A stretch of DNA of 64,000 nt from Vibrio mediterranei (GCF_900088415.1 NZ_FLLQ01000002.1:558001-622000), one strand, 5' to 3'. Positions 47,805 to 57,755 are shown, numbered from the stretch's first letter. Translations and numbers: made by a program. The notes: generated by a model not told the origin, from the letters alone.

Positions 47805-49673
47805 TTACCTTAGCTGCAAAATAGTATCGAAGGTTTCATTTGCCGCCTGCATCACTCGAGAAGACGCCATGTACGCTTGCTGAAACTTCATCATATTGGC
47901 CGCTTCTTCATCGAGGTTCACACCCGAAATAGACGCTACACGGCTTTGCGCGTTTTCATGCTCAAGCTCAGCGACTTCCTGCAAACGAGTCGCCGTCGAG
48001 GCTTTCAAACCCACATCGGTATTTAAGTTGTGATAGATATCAATGACCGTCGAGTCGCCATCATTCATCGATTTATCGGTCTGAATATGCAGCATTTTTC
48101 TCAAGTTACCGTTATCACCCTCTGCCGGATTGAGGTTAGCGGTGAACTTGTCATTTGCCATCGCTCCGTCACTGAGCTCGAACGTGGTGCCAAGTACCGT
48201 CACCGGACCAGTCGGAGGATAAGGCGTTGGGCTCAATAATACGTTGCCGCTTTTGTCAGTGACGGCAAATTCCGTCCCTGTTGGCGATACCACCACTTCA
48301 AATTCTTTCAAACTGCCCACTGACGAGACTTTAAATTTGGCATCACCCTGCGCAAACGTAGTTGAGGCTTCAAAGCTCTGTGCTGCTATGGCTTTTGGGT
48401 CGTTAGTCGTCATTTTCATATTGGCTGCACCGTCTCTCGTCGGACGCAACAAAAGCTTCTCGCCTACAGCAGGCGGATTACCAATTTCAACTCGAATTCC
48501 ATCCAGTTGCATGCTCGGGCCGGAGAAAGACTGAGTCACACCATCTGAGTTGGTCACATGGTAATTAGCACCGTCAAATTTCAATGAATACTCTCCACCC
48601 TTAAGTTGTGAGGTATCATCAATAAACACTGCCACGTCGGCACTTGAGTTCACTGGTGCAACGACCCTTGCTTTGGCAAACGCGAGAGTATTGACATCCG
48701 CGAACAGGTTTTGTCCGACTTGACCATTCAAATCAAGCCCTTGCCCTTGCAATTCATTCACTTTTTCAGAAAAAGCGATAGAGAGACGACCGAGCTCATC
48801 CAGAACGTATGGAATCTCTTTGTCACGAGTTTCAAACATACTTTCTAAGCGTCCGCCAATGTCATCGCTGGTAATTGGTTTAATGCCTTTACCTTCAACA
48901 ATCGCAAGGCGGTGCTGGTGAGTATCTGGGAATCCATCAATCATCTTCAACTGACTGGCTTCTGTACCCGATACCAAAGTATGACCATTACCAATATGAA
49001 CGTTGAAACCCTCAGCATTCCTGCGAGGCGTCACCGTCACTTTGGTGTATTCGGACAACTCTTTGATTAACGACTCATGCTTATCCATCAGATCGTTATG
49101 TGGACCAGGCGAGCGCATCATTAAGCGGTGAATATCACGAATTTCGATACCGATTTGGTTCACTCGCTCAACACTCACTTCGAGTTTCTTGTTGACGTTG
49201 TCTCGCTGTTCACGAACCGTATCGTGGAAATCATTCATCGATTGACGAATCAGGTTGGCTTTATCAAGCACGACTTTACGCGCACCAATATCATTGGGGG
49301 TGTCGGCCAAGGTTTTTACAGCATCAAACCAGTCGTTAAGACTTTCAGGCACCTTTTTAGACGACATAGACGACAACATCCCCGACATCATATCGAGGTT
49401 AGTCAGGTTTTCGTTGCGATAATTCACCTGTGTCGTTGCCATGTTGAGTTCTTTGACGGCAAACTGATCCCACGAGCGGCGAACATTTTCCACATGCACT
49501 CCCATACCATAGGTTTGACCACCAAACTGTCGCGGGGTATTGGTCCCCTGTATAACAGATTGTCGGCTGTAACCTTCTGTATTTGCATTAGAAATGTTAT
49601 GACCAGTCGTGTTTAACTGTCTCTGAGCTGTCAGTACGCTTTGCGCACCTAAGTTCAGAAGATCTGACGCCAT
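47805..49673 (-). CDS. flgK: FlgK, hook-filament junction protein
   Basis: 622 residues: N-terminal rod-type motif (ALNTTGHNISNANTEGYSRQ-like, here LNTTGHNISNANTEGYSRQ), long variable middle and the C-terminal SGVNLDEEAANMMKFQQAYM helix of the family. It caps the hook and receives FlgL. A sigma-54-type promoter lies at 49740-49755. Confidence 0.96.
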   Translation of the reverse strand: MASDLLNLGAQSVLTAQRQLNTTGHNISNANTEGYSRQSVIQGTNTPRQFGGQTYGMGVHVENVRRSWDQFAVKELNMATTQVNYRNENLTNLDMMSGMLSSMSSKKVPESLNDWFDAVKTLADTPNDIGARKVVLDKANLIRQSMNDFHDTVREQRDNVNKKLEVSVERVNQIGIEIRDIHRLMMRSPGPHNDLMDKHESLIKELSEYTKVTVTPRRNAEGFNVHIGNGHTLVSGTEASQLKMIDGFPDTHQHRLAIVEGKGIKPITSDDIGGRLESMFETRDKEIPYVLDELGRLSIAFSEKVNELQGQGLDLNGQVGQNLFADVNTLAFAKARVVAPVNSSADVAVFIDDTSQLKGGEYSLKFDGANYHVTNSDGVTQSFSGPSMQLDGIRVEIGNPPAVGEKLLLRPTRDGAANMKMTTNDPKAIAAQSFEASTTFAQGDAKFKVSSVGSLKEFEVVVSPTGTEFAVTDKSGNVLLSPTPYPPTGPVTVLGTTFELSDGAMANDKFTANLNPAEGDNGNLRKMLHIQTDKSMNDGDSTVIDIYHNLNTDVGLKASTATRLQEVAELEHENAQSRVASISGVNLDEEAANMMKFQQAYMASSRVMQAANETFDTILQLR

Positions 49674-49739
49674 ATCGCCTCCAAAAAACCAAAATTAGCC
49701 TAACTAAATCCACAAGTTACGCCACTCTGCCGTTTAATT

Positions 49740-49755
49740 TGCAATATATATGCCA
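49740..49755 (-). promoter_or_regulatory. Sigma-54 promoter of flgKL
   Basis: TGGCATATATATTGCA on the minus strand, GG and GC 10 bases apart, 67 bp upstream of flgK. Confidence 0.85.
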
Positions 49756-49827
49756 GAGTATCTTTGCCGCTGAGCTTGGCACTAAAAAAGATAAGGATGA
49801 AGGGAAAAAGATGAAGGTAGTGAGAAC

Positions 49828-49850
49828 AATCCCGGCGATTTGCCGGGATT
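49828..49850 (-). terminator. Terminator after flgJ
   Basis: A perfect 9-bp GC-rich stem (AATCCCGGC / GCCGGGATT) with a 5-base loop lies 29 bases past the flgJ stop; the following tract is only moderately U-rich. Confidence 0.7.
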
Positions 49851-49879
49851 AATGAGATCAGTAGAACTATCGATAGCCG

Positions 49880-50818
49880 TTAAAGTGACATATCATCGAT
49901 TTGCGCCTTAACGCGCAACACTTTGTCCGCATAGTTTGGATCTGTCGCATATCCAGCTTGATGAATATCACGAATGAAGCGTTCAGAACCTTGGTTACCA
50001 TTCAATGCCGACTGATAACGTGGATTCTCATTTAGGAACTTCACATAGTCGTTGAAACTGTCTTCATACGAGTTGTAAGAACGGAATGCTGCACGCTCTT
50101 GCACAGGTACATTTTGATGGTATTCCAGTGTCTGCGTTGCGACCTTATCGCCATGCCAACTTCTGTCAGCCTTAATATTAAATAGGTTGTTACTGCTGCC
50201 CTTGCTGTTGTTGACGACTTTTTGCCCCCAACCAGTCTCTAAAGCCGCTTGCGCTAATAGTAACGATGAATCCACCCCTAACGACTGAGCTGCTCTGTCC
50301 GCGTATGGTTTCAAAGACTCGACGAAGTTTTGTGGTGTCTTAAAATCAACAGGCTGAGCAACAGGGGCTCCGTCTAGGCCCAGTGATTTCGCGGTATTAC
50401 GAGCTTTTGCTTCATCGTAAGGGAGATTAAGTGACGTATCGAACACTTCATTACGCATACGGATTTCACTGCCCGCTGCAGCATGCGCTTCTGGTGAACG
50501 TGCCGCGCCAAGCTGAGCGACGATCATATCAGCTAACCCTAAAGAGCCATTGGCACTCAACTCACTCGACATCTGCTCATCAAGCATTTGACGGTAGAAT
50601 TGACCGTTTTGGCTATTGGTCAGGTCTGATTCAAAATGAGTATTCGCGTCGCGCATTGACTTTAACATCATAGAGGTAAAGATAGATTCAAACTGACGAG
50701 CGGCAGCGCGTAATGCCGCATCATCATCGCCTTCTTTGCCGCTCACGGCTTGCTGACGAAGCTTATCTAGACTGCTGATATCATGGATAAAACCGATGTC
50801 ATTGGAGTTTTTAATCAT
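49880..50818 (-). CDS. flgJ: FlgJ, rod cap and peptidoglycan hydrolase
   Basis: 312 residues in two domains: N-terminal rod-scaffold (AARQFESIFTSMMLKSMRDA) and C-terminal glucosaminidase (about 165-310) with catalytic Glu E194 in AQAALETGWGQK and the SNNLFNIKADRSWHGDKV segment. It opens the cell wall for the growing rod. Nine bases from flgI. Confidence 0.96.
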   Translation of the reverse strand: MIKNSNDIGFIHDISSLDKLRQQAVSGKEGDDDAALRAAARQFESIFTSMMLKSMRDANTHFESDLTNSQNGQFYRQMLDEQMSSELSANGSLGLADMIVAQLGAARSPEAHAAAGSEIRMRNEVFDTSLNLPYDEAKARNTAKSLGLDGAPVAQPVDFKTPQNFVESLKPYADRAAQSLGVDSSLLLAQAALETGWGQKVVNNSKGSSNNLFNIKADRSWHGDKVATQTLEYHQNVPVQERAAFRSYNSYEDSFNDYVKFLNENPRYQSALNGNQGSERFIRDIHQAGYATDPNYADKVLRVKAQIDDMSL

Positions 50819-50827
50819 GATGCTTAC

Positions 50828-51922
50828 CTAGATAACGATCAACTGACCTTCAATGGCACCAGCTTGCTTAAGTGCCTGTAAAATCGCCATAAGATCTGAT
50901 GGCGCTGCGCCCACTTCGTTAACGGCACGAACGAGATCATCGAGGGTCAAACCCGGTTGGAAATTGAACATCTTGCCCGAACCTTCTGTTACCTGAATAT
51001 CTGAGTTAGGCACCACCACTGTATCGCCACCCCCAAAGGCATTGGGCTGGCTTACTTTCAAGTTTTCTTTGATAGCAACCGTCATACCACCGTGAGTCAC
51101 TGCCGCCGGTTTAAGCTTCACGTGTTTGCCCACCACAATTGTTCCTGTACGCGAGTTAACGATGATTTTTGCACCACTGTCTGCGGTATCGAATTCAACG
51201 TTTTCAACTGCTGATAGGAAAGCTACGCGTTGGCTGAGGTCGCGAGGCGCACGAACTCGAACAGAGGTAGAATCTAATGGGCTCGCCATTTGCGGACCCA
51301 GAAAGTCATTGATGGCATTTGCCATGTTTTGCGCCGTTGTGAAATCTGATTGCAGAAGGTTAAAGGTAATGTAATCACCGCGAGAGAATGGGCTAGGAAC
51401 TTCACGTTCAACCGTTGCACCGCTTGAAATCATACCGACCACAGGGTTGTTGCCCACAATCTTAGAGCCATCTAAGCCTTCGGCACTAAAGCCACTTACC
51501 ACTAAATTACCTTGTGCTACAGCGTAGACCTCGCCATCCAAACCTTGCAAGAAGGTCTGCATCAAGGTGCCTCCACGGAGACTTTTTGCCGCACCAATTG
51601 ACGAAACTGTCACGTCCACGCGCTGACCCGGTTTTGAGAACGCTGGTAACTCTGCGGTGACGATAACCGCAGCCACGTTTTTAAACTTAGGTTTGAAGCC
51701 GATTGGCATTTGAATACCAAACTTCTCAAGCATTGAGCGGAAACTTTGCTCTGTAAACGGCGTTTTCTCACCTGTACCCGGGAGACCAGTCACCAGACCA
51801 TAACCCACCAATTGGTTACTACGCACCCCGGCAACTTCTGCCACATCCTTAATGCGTGCCGCTTGTACACTTGCCGCAGCAAAACATAAACCAAGAAGTA
51901 AAAACGTGAATTTTTTCATCAT
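50828..51922 (-). CDS. flgI: FlgI, P-ring protein
   Basis: 364 residues with a signal peptide (about 1-21) and the conserved [20 protein letters not shown] and [18 protein letters not shown] motifs; C-terminal [20 protein letters not shown]. It forms the periplasmic P-ring. A terminator-like hairpin lies in the gap to flgH. Confidence 0.97.
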   Translation of the reverse strand: MMKKFTFLLLGLCFAAASVQAARIKDVAEVAGVRSNQLVGYGLVTGLPGTGEKTPFTEQSFRSMLEKFGIQMPIGFKPKFKNVAAVIVTAELPAFSKPGQRVDVTVSSIGAAKSLRGGTLMQTFLQGLDGEVYAVAQGNLVVSGFSAEGLDGSKIVGNNPVVGMISSGATVEREVPSPFSRGDYITFNLLQSDFTTAQNMANAINDFLGPQMASPLDSTSVRVRAPRDLSQRVAFLSAVENVEFDTADSGAKIIVNSRTGTIVVGKHVKLKPAAVTHGGMTVAIKENLKVSQPNAFGGGDTVVVPNSDIQVTEGSGKMFNFQPGLTLDDLVRAVNEVGAAPSDLMAILQALKQAGAIEGQLIVI

Positions 51923-51940
51923 GTTACCCTAAAAACAAAC

Positions 51941-51962
51941 AAACCCTCTGAGGAGAGGGTTT
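51941..51962 (-). terminator. Terminator-like hairpin between flgH and flgI
   Basis: A perfect 9-bp stem (AAACCCTCT / AGAGGGTTT) with a 4-base loop, followed in the minus direction by TTTGTTTGTTTTT, sits inside the flgFGHIJ unit, 18 bases before flgI. Confidence 0.6.
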
Positions 51963-51990
51963 GCCGCTTATTATTCGTCGATTCCTATCC

Positions 51991-52764
51991 CTATAGAGAG
52001 ACATTAAAAAATCGTGCCAAGAATCCAGGTTCCTGCATATCTTGTTGGGTTCCGGTCCCCGAATACTGAATTCGAGCGTTGGAAATACGGTTAGATGCGA
52101 TGGTGTTATCAAACTCAATATCATCTGGTCGAATCGTGCCGCTTAAGCGAATGTACTCATCTCCAGTATTTAAGGTTAGCCACTTTTCACCACGAATGAC
52201 GAGATTGCCATTGGCAAGTACTTCAATCACTTCTACGGTAATCGAGCCCGATAAACTGTTGCTCTGATTGGCCGAGGCATTACCTTTGAAGTTGTTGTCG
52301 TTCTTCAACTCATAAGAGAAGTCATAGTCATTGACGGTGACGGGTCTACCACCAACGAAAAGTGGGTCCATTGAAGAATCATTGGCTTTCGAGAGATCGG
52401 CATCAGCACTTTTTGCGGCTTTAGTCGCTTCATTGAGCTCTACCGTGATGATGTCACCAATGCCACGGGGCTTAGAATCGTCATACCAATCGCGCGCGTA
52501 GTGAGTATTAAACAGTGAACCCGTTCCCGCTGCGTAATGTTCTGGCTTGTTTTTTGGATGAATCGGCGCCCATGCTGGGTCATCGGCAACAGGATCAGTT
52601 CTACCACGTAACGTATCAACAATCCCTGACGATTGGCTTTTATCTCCTTCAACTGCATCGACTGTCGTCGTGCTATTCGAGACATCGTCTACCGACTCTT
52701 CCTGACCAAACTGAGCACAACCAGAAAGTACGGCAAGTAAGGAAACACACAATAACTTTTTCAT
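51991..52764 (-). CDS. flgH: FlgH, L-ring lipoprotein
   Basis: 257 residues with a lipobox LSGC (C16). [16 protein letters not shown], the [20 protein letters not shown] and [20 protein letters not shown] segments match FlgH. It forms the outer-membrane L-ring. The middle ~40 residues after the Cys are acidic and linker-like. Confidence 0.96.
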   Translation of the reverse strand: MKKLLCVSLLAVLSGCAQFGQEESVDDVSNSTTTVDAVEGDKSQSSGIVDTLRGRTDPVADDPAWAPIHPKNKPEHYAAGTGSLFNTHYARDWYDDSKPRGIGDIITVELNEATKAAKSADADLSKANDSSMDPLFVGGRPVTVNDYDFSYELKNDNNFKGNASANQSNSLSGSITVEVIEVLANGNLVIRGEKWLTLNTGDEYIRLSGTIRPDDIEFDNTIASNRISNARIQYSGTGTQQDMQEPGFLARFFNVSL

Positions 52765-52783
52765 TCAATGTCGTCCTTATCCG

Positions 52784-53572
52784 TTATAGCTGCTGGTTAG
52801 CAAAGCTCATCATCTTGTCGACTGACGAGATAACTTTGGAGTTCATTTCATACACACGCTGAGCTTCAATCATGTTAACGAGCTCTTCCGTTACGTTAAC
52901 GTTTGAAGTCTCTAGCATCGACTGACGAATTTGACCGAAACCATCTAAACCTGGAACCCCTTCATTTGGATCACCACTAGCACCGGTTGGTAAGTAAAGG
53001 TTCTGCCCGATAGGCTCTAGACCGCCCGGGTTAATGAAGTCGACAGTGGTAATGTTACCCACGACTTGGTTATCTTGCTGACCACGTACTCGAACGGACA
53101 CTTCACCGTCAGTACCCACCGTGATAGAAATCGCATCTTCAGGAATCGCAATTTCTGGTTCCAATGCATAGCCAGAACCAGACGTAACAATAGTCCCTTC
53201 ATCATTTAGCGTGAACTGACCATTGCGGCTATAACCAATATTGCCATCTGGCATCAATACTTGGAAGAATCCATCACCTTCAATCATCATATCGAGACTG
53301 TTGGTCGTGGTTTGCGCATTACCCGGTGTGTGGATCTTTTGTGTTGCCACCACTTTTGAACCTGCACCTAGCATTAAGCCTGAAGGAAGTTCGGTGTTTT
53401 GCGATGATTGACCGCCAGGCTGATTGATATTTTGATAAAACAAATCTTCAAACACCGCGCGGCTTTTCTTATAACCGACGGTTGATGCGTTCGCTAGGTT
53501 GTTTGAAATTGTCGAAATATTGGTTTGCTGAGCGTCTAAGCCAGTCTTACTTACCCATAGTGCCGGATGCAT
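52784..53572 (-). CDS. flgG: FlgG, distal rod protein
   Basis: 262 residues with the rod motif (ISTISNNLANASTVGYKKSR), GDGFFQVLMPDGNIGYSRNG, and the C-terminal NMIEAQRVYEMNSKVISSVD helix. Standard length for distal rod. Nineteen bases from flgH. Confidence 0.97.
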   Translation of the reverse strand: MHPALWVSKTGLDAQQTNISTISNNLANASTVGYKKSRAVFEDLFYQNINQPGGQSSQNTELPSGLMLGAGSKVVATQKIHTPGNAQTTTNSLDMMIEGDGFFQVLMPDGNIGYSRNGQFTLNDEGTIVTSGSGYALEPEIAIPEDAISITVGTDGEVSVRVRGQQDNQVVGNITTVDFINPGGLEPIGQNLYLPTGASGDPNEGVPGLDGFGQIRQSMLETSNVNVTEELVNMIEAQRVYEMNSKVISSVDKMMSFANQQL

Positions 53573-53596
53573 TCTATTCTTCCTCTCTCAATCCTA

Positions 53597-54346
53597 TTAA
53601 CCCATGCGAAGCAATGAGTCTGAAGCCTTATCCATGTCTTCTGCGGTGCTCATCAGCTTGACCTGCATTTCGAATTGACGCTGCAAATCAATTAAGCTTG
53701 TCATTTCACCAACAGCATTAACGTTACTGCCTTCAATAGCTCCGGTCATCAGCTGTACATTGGCTGAAGCGGTGTAGCCTAATTGAGGATCTTTATTACG
53801 AAATAGACCGTTAGTGTCTTTGAATAGTGAACGGTTATCAGTATTGGTGAGCTTGATACGGTCAACGATTTCCATTTCGTCAGCCGGTGCATCTTGCGGT
53901 ATAACAGAGACGGTGCCGTCACGGCCAATTTCAATCTTACGCAATGGAATCGGCACAGTAATTGGCGTACCACGTTCCCCCAACACAAGGTTACCGTTGC
54001 CATTAACCAACAAGCCGTTTTGATCCACGCGCAAACTGCCATTGCGAGTTAACCCTTCTTTGCCGGTTTTATCCAATACTGAAATCCAACCTTGGCCTTC
54101 AATAGTGACATCAAGGTCTCGGCCTGTCGTCACAACACTGCCTTGCTCGAAGTTGTGTCCTGGGCGTTCTGTCATGCTAAACACACGACTCGGCATGCCT
54201 TCACCATACGCTTGCATTGAGCGCGCTTGGGCAAGGTCAGCTCGAAAGCCAGGCGTGCTCGCGTTCGCAAGGTTGTTTGCTCTAAGCTGCAAAGCTTGCA
54301 TATTTTGCTTTGCGCCGCTCATTGAGAGGTAAAGGGCACGATCCAT
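53597..54346 (-). CDS. flgF: FlgF, proximal rod protein
   Basis: 249 residues from ATG 54346 (MDRALYLSMSGAKQNM) with a GGAG ribosome site; a TTG four codons earlier is rejected. QLRANNLANASTPGFRADL and the C-terminal MTSLIDLQRQFEMQVKLMST are rod-family signatures. First gene of flgFGHIJ, 36 bp after a sigma-54-type site. Confidence 0.96.
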   Translation of the reverse strand: MDRALYLSMSGAKQNMQALQLRANNLANASTPGFRADLAQARSMQAYGEGMPSRVFSMTERPGHNFEQGSVVTTGRDLDVTIEGQGWISVLDKTGKEGLTRNGSLRVDQNGLLVNGNGNLVLGERGTPITVPIPLRKIEIGRDGTVSVIPQDAPADEMEIVDRIKLTNTDNRSLFKDTNGLFRNKDPQLGYTASANVQLMTGAIEGSNVNAVGEMTSLIDLQRQFEMQVKLMSTAEDMDKASDSLLRMG

Positions 54347-54381
54347 TGATAGCTCCAAAATTCAAAGTACGGAGCTTATAA

Positions 54382-54397
54382 AGCAAAGACTATGCCA
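54382..54397 (-). promoter_or_regulatory. Sigma-54 promoter of flgFGHIJ
   Basis: TGGCATAGTCTTTGCT on the minus strand with GG/GC 10-base spacing, about 36 bp upstream of flgF. Confidence 0.8.
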
Positions 54398-54458
54398 TTA
54401 ATTTTATTCTTTATAAATCAACTAAATAAAAGGAAAATCAGAAAAGGAAGTGGAGGAT

Positions 54459-54519
54459 CGGCAAGCGGTATTATATCGAAGAGGCAAAGCTATACGGCAA
54501 GGTGGCAACGATGCGGCAA
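54459..54519. promoter_or_regulatory. GGCAA motif cluster upstream of flgF promoter
   Basis: Five GGCAA motifs (hexamers starting at 54459, 54482, 54495, 54503 and 54514) lie 62-122 bp upstream of the flgF sigma-54 box, a usual distance for activator sites. On the minus strand three read TTGCCG. The same word occurs beside the flaA-like promoter. They are candidate FlrC sites; binding is inferred. Confidence 0.45.
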
Positions 54520-54549
54520 CAATATGACCGCTTTATAGAAATGCAAAAC

Positions 54550-54581
54550 AGCGTACGAATGTCCATATGCACTCGTACGCT
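54550..54581 (-). terminator. Second terminator downstream of flgE
   Basis: A perfect 9-bp stem (AGCGTACGA / TCGTACGCT) with a 14-base loop is followed by GTTTTGCATTTC in the minus direction. Confidence 0.6.
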
Positions 54582-54604
54582 CGAATCTTCAAGGCATTAA
54601 TAAC

Positions 54605-54623
54605 GAGTGGCTGACAGCCACTC
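54605..54623 (-). terminator. First terminator downstream of flgE
   Basis: An 8-bp perfect stem (GAGTGGCT / AGCCACTC) with a 3-base loop lies 11 bases past the flgE stop, followed by a weak TTATTAAT tract. With the next hairpin it forms a tandem pair. Confidence 0.65.
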
Positions 54624-54633
54624 ATACTATGAC

Positions 54634-55932
54634 TTAACGGATTTGTAGAATGTTTTGTTGCAGCTGGTTGTGTACATCCAAAGCACGTGAGTTAGCTTGG
54701 AAATTACGCTGCGCTGAAATCAGGTCTACCAACTCTTGGGTCATATCAATGTTCGATTGCTCTAGAGTACCGTTGTTAATGGTACCAAAAGAACCCTTGT
54801 TTGATTCACCCCAAATCTTAGCACCAGAAGCAGTCGTAGAATCCCACTGGGTACCACCCTTCTTATCAAGACCTTGTTCGTTCGCTACACGCACCATAGC
54901 AACACGACCTAACGTCACATTCTCACCGTTTGAGTAAGTGCCTAACACGTTGCCTTGCTCATCAAAATCGACTTTAGTTAGGAAGCCAGTCGTCGCGCCA
55001 TCTTCTTGAAACTTAGTCAGTTCAAACGGAGCGGCAAACTGAGTGGCACTATCAAGACTAAACGACAATGTCTGCGCAGGATCGGCACCGTTCATGTCGA
55101 TACCATTTGTACCTAGGTCAGTAGTAACAATTGGCTGACCATTGTTCAAGCTCGCCAGCGTGCCGTCATTGTTGAATCGCATTGTATGACCAACATGTCC
55201 TGTTGGCGTCGTTGCATCACCACCAGCGATATTCACTGGCTTTTCACCTTGACCGTCAGTCACCGTGTAGTAACTTTGCCAGGTGTTTTGCTGGGTTTGA
55301 TCTTTCACATAGTACGTCGTCATTTTATACGACTGTCCCATGGAATCATAAATCGTTGATGATGTTGAACGGTTATAAGTTTCAGGATCGGTAAAGTCGA
55401 ACAGAGCCGGATCTTTTAGATCACCGTTAGCAGGAAGGTTCACACCAATCTCAATATTCGCTGTCTGTTTTGGCTTACCAAACTCTGGCGGAATATTGAT
55501 TGGACGAGGCTCGTAAGACACAACCTCATTGGTATCTTTATTCACTTCATAACCCAGTAAAAACTCATCGTTCGACGTCACCATGTAACTATCTTTGTTT
55601 AGGTGGAAAGCACCGTTACGCGTTAGCTCATTTTGTTGTGGTACAAGACGATCTTTAGATACAGCGAAAAAGCCCGTACCGCTAATGCGCAGGTCCATTG
55701 GGTTGTTCGTCGAAATACTCGAACCTTCGTGGAACTGCTGAGCAATTTTGCTTGGCTGAACACCGCCACCCGGTGTGGTTTTCGCATTAGTAAACAGTGA
55801 GTTTGAATACACATCGCCAAACTCGGCACGTGACTCTTTAAAGCCGAATGTGTTGGCGTTGGCAATGTTGTTACTGGTGGTGTTGAGGTCTAACTGAGCC
55901 GCAGATAGACCACTTAAAGATACATATGACAT
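54634..55932 (-). CDS. flgE: FlgE, hook protein
   Basis: 432 residues. N-terminal LDLNTTSNNIANANTFGFKE and the middle NPMDLRISGTGFFAVSKD, plus the C-terminal LVDLISAQRNFQANSRALDV helix, identify the hook protein. Last gene of flgBCDE; two hairpins follow. Confidence 0.97.
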   Translation of the reverse strand: MSYVSLSGLSAAQLDLNTTSNNIANANTFGFKESRAEFGDVYSNSLFTNAKTTPGGGVQPSKIAQQFHEGSSISTNNPMDLRISGTGFFAVSKDRLVPQQNELTRNGAFHLNKDSYMVTSNDEFLLGYEVNKDTNEVVSYEPRPINIPPEFGKPKQTANIEIGVNLPANGDLKDPALFDFTDPETYNRSTSSTIYDSMGQSYKMTTYYVKDQTQQNTWQSYYTVTDGQGEKPVNIAGGDATTPTGHVGHTMRFNNDGTLASLNNGQPIVTTDLGTNGIDMNGADPAQTLSFSLDSATQFAAPFELTKFQEDGATTGFLTKVDFDEQGNVLGTYSNGENVTLGRVAMVRVANEQGLDKKGGTQWDSTTASGAKIWGESNKGSFGTINNGTLEQSNIDMTQELVDLISAQRNFQANSRALDVHNQLQQNILQIR

Positions 55933-55958
55933 TCCTAATCTCCTAATCTAGCCAGCGG

Positions 55959-56666
55959 TTACGCTTTGCCGACTTCCAGTACTTCTGCTAGCCGAACTGG
56001 ATTTTCGAAGCCAGCTAGATTGAGTAGTACGTTTCCATCCCCTTTACCAAGAAGCACACTGTTCACGTTCGCATATGTCGACACTTCGAACTCGCGGCTT
56101 TCTCCATCAAGTAAACCCGAAGCTTTCACTTTGTATTTACCTGCAGGCATTGGATTACCCTGATCATCTTTACCGTCCCATTCGACACGAGCATCACCGC
56201 CAGGTTTTGCACCGACATCAAAGGTACGTACTAATTGACCCATTTCATTTTCTACACGAACAAACACGTTATCCATGGACTGTGGCAATTTGACCATTGC
56301 CGCCATGCCAGCGTCTGCTCCCTTCACACCAGCCGCACCGGGTACCAAGACATCACGCCCAACAAGTGAAGACGCTTGTAGTGCTTGGTTAGACGTCATT
56401 GACGAGTTCAAACTCTCGAACTGAGTGTTCATCTTGCCAATACCATCTACCGTGGCAAACGACGCCATTTGAGCAATCATCTGGTCGTTACTGACTGGTT
56501 TAAATGGGTCCTGTTGAGCCAACTGTTTGGTGAGCAGGGACAAGAAGTCTTCTTGCTTCAGATCCTGCTTACCGGTTGTCTCTTCAGGTTTGCTTTGTTC
56601 TTGCAGTTTTTTCAGTTGGTCAATGTAGGATAAACTGCCTTGACCAACGTTGTTGATTCCAGCCAT
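55959..56666 (-). CDS. flgD: FlgD, hook cap protein
   Basis: 235 residues: N-terminal LKQEDFLSLLTKQLAQQDPF segment, FlgD Ig-like and Tudor-like domains (VEWDGKDDQGNPMPAGKYKV). It scaffolds hook polymerisation. Fifteen bases from flgC. Confidence 0.96.
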   Translation of the reverse strand: MAGINNVGQGSLSYIDQLKKLQEQSKPEETTGKQDLKQEDFLSLLTKQLAQQDPFKPVSNDQMIAQMASFATVDGIGKMNTQFESLNSSMTSNQALQASSLVGRDVLVPGAAGVKGADAGMAAMVKLPQSMDNVFVRVENEMGQLVRTFDVGAKPGGDARVEWDGKDDQGNPMPAGKYKVKASGLLDGESREFEVSTYANVNSVLLGKGDGNVLLNLAGFENPVRLAEVLEVGKA

Positions 56667-56681
56667 GAGCTACTCCTATCT

Positions 56682-57098
56682 CTATTGACCCATTCGCAAA
56701 GTACTCAACAACATTTGCTTGCTCGCGTCCGCTACCTGAACGTTAGTCTGGTATGAGCGCGAAGCAGAAATCATGTTGGCCATTTCTTCCATCACGTTAA
56801 CGTTCGGCTTGTAGATATAGCCTTCATCGTTAGCAAGTGGATGATCTGGGTTGTACTCTGCACTTAAGGGTTTGTCGCTCTCTACAATACCCAATACTTT
56901 CACAGGTACTGAATGATCGCGGTTGTATTGAGCTTTACTCAGTTCCGCGCCAAATACGGCGTGGCGAGCTTTGTAAGTCTCTTTTGCCGAGCTACTAATA
57001 CTGTCAGCGTTGGCAAGGTTACTTGAGGTGGTATTTAGACGAACCGACTCAGCGCTCATCGCACTGCCTGTCACATTAAATACATTAAATAAGCTCAT
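56682..57098 (-). CDS. flgC: FlgC, proximal rod protein
   Basis: 138 residues with SVRLNTTSSNLANADSISSS near the N-terminus and the C-terminal NVMEEMANMISASRSYQTNV helix. Five bases from flgB. Confidence 0.97.
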   Translation of the reverse strand: MSLFNVFNVTGSAMSAESVRLNTTSSNLANADSISSSAKETYKARHAVFGAELSKAQYNRDHSVPVKVLGIVESDKPLSAEYNPDHPLANDEGYIYKPNVNVMEEMANMISASRSYQTNVQVADASKQMLLSTLRMGQ

Positions 57099-57103
57099 CT
57101 AAA

Positions 57104-57499
57104 TTACTCCCCTTTAATCGCTTTGGTCATATTTTTGAATTTGCCGCCTAAGAAATCGAGTGATGCCTGATGTCTTAATTGGTTCTGCATGAACAAGTTT
57201 CTTTCTAAATCTACGTCTACGGTATTGCCGTCACCGGTATCTGGCTGTGTCGGAATGCGGTAAAGCATTTCGCCACTGACGTTTGTAGAGGCAGAAATAT
57301 GCCGTCCATCAGTTCGACTAAGCCCAATACTTGCCCCTGAGCTTGCCGCTTTTAACGCACGATCAAACTCCATCCCCTTCGCTTTATAACCCGGCGTATT
57401 CGCCTGCGCGATATTGGTAGAGATGACTTCAGCATTCTTCTCACGCACACCAACGGTGTACTGATGAATACCTAATGCATTGTTAAAAGAGATGGCCAT
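57104..57499 (-). CDS. flgB: FlgB, proximal rod protein
   Basis: 131 residues from ATG 57499 (MAISFNNALGIHQYTVGVRE), preceded by GAGG; a 20-codon upstream frame covers the promoter region and is rejected. VISTNIAQANTPGYKAKGMEF is a rod-protein signature (shown here in part). First gene of flgBCDE. Confidence 0.95.
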   Translation of the reverse strand: MAISFNNALGIHQYTVGVREKNAEVISTNIAQANTPGYKAKGMEFDRALKAASSGASIGLSRTDGRHISASTNVSGEMLYRIPTQPDTGDGNTVDVDLERNLFMQNQLRHQASLDFLGGKFKNMTKAIKGE

Positions 57500-57542
57500 T
57501 GAAACCTCATCGTTCAAAAATACGTGCCCTATACAGAGATAA

Positions 57543-57558
57543 AGCAATTTCCGCGCCA
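57543..57558 (-). promoter_or_regulatory. Sigma-54 promoter of flgBCDE
   Basis: TGGCGCGGAAATTGCT on the minus strand has the GG/GC 10-base spacing, 44 bp upstream of flgB. Confidence 0.75.
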
Positions 57559-57733
57559 AAAGTTATTTTTTGGTAACAACCACTGATGACGCTATTCAAT
57601 TCGACGTTCATCATGCTCCTTCTGGCAAAGATAGAGAGCAAAATGTACGCCAGTTTTGGCGGAGGGTTTAATTAGGAATGTCGATAGTGATGGCCTCCAA
57701 ACCGTCACTGAACCTAGAGAATAGCAAGAAAAA

Positions 57734-57755
57734 AGCCTTGGCGAAAACCAAGGCT
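57734..57755 (-). terminator. Terminator after cheR
   Basis: A perfect 8-bp stem (AGCCTTGG / CCAAGGCT) with a 6-base loop and a TTTTTTCTT tract in the minus direction, 34 bases past the cheR stop. Confidence 0.88.

Noticed and set aside
57500..57559. 20-codon N-terminal extension of flgB
   Set aside because: It would cover the sigma-54 promoter; ATG 57499 has a ribosome site and gives usual FlgB length.
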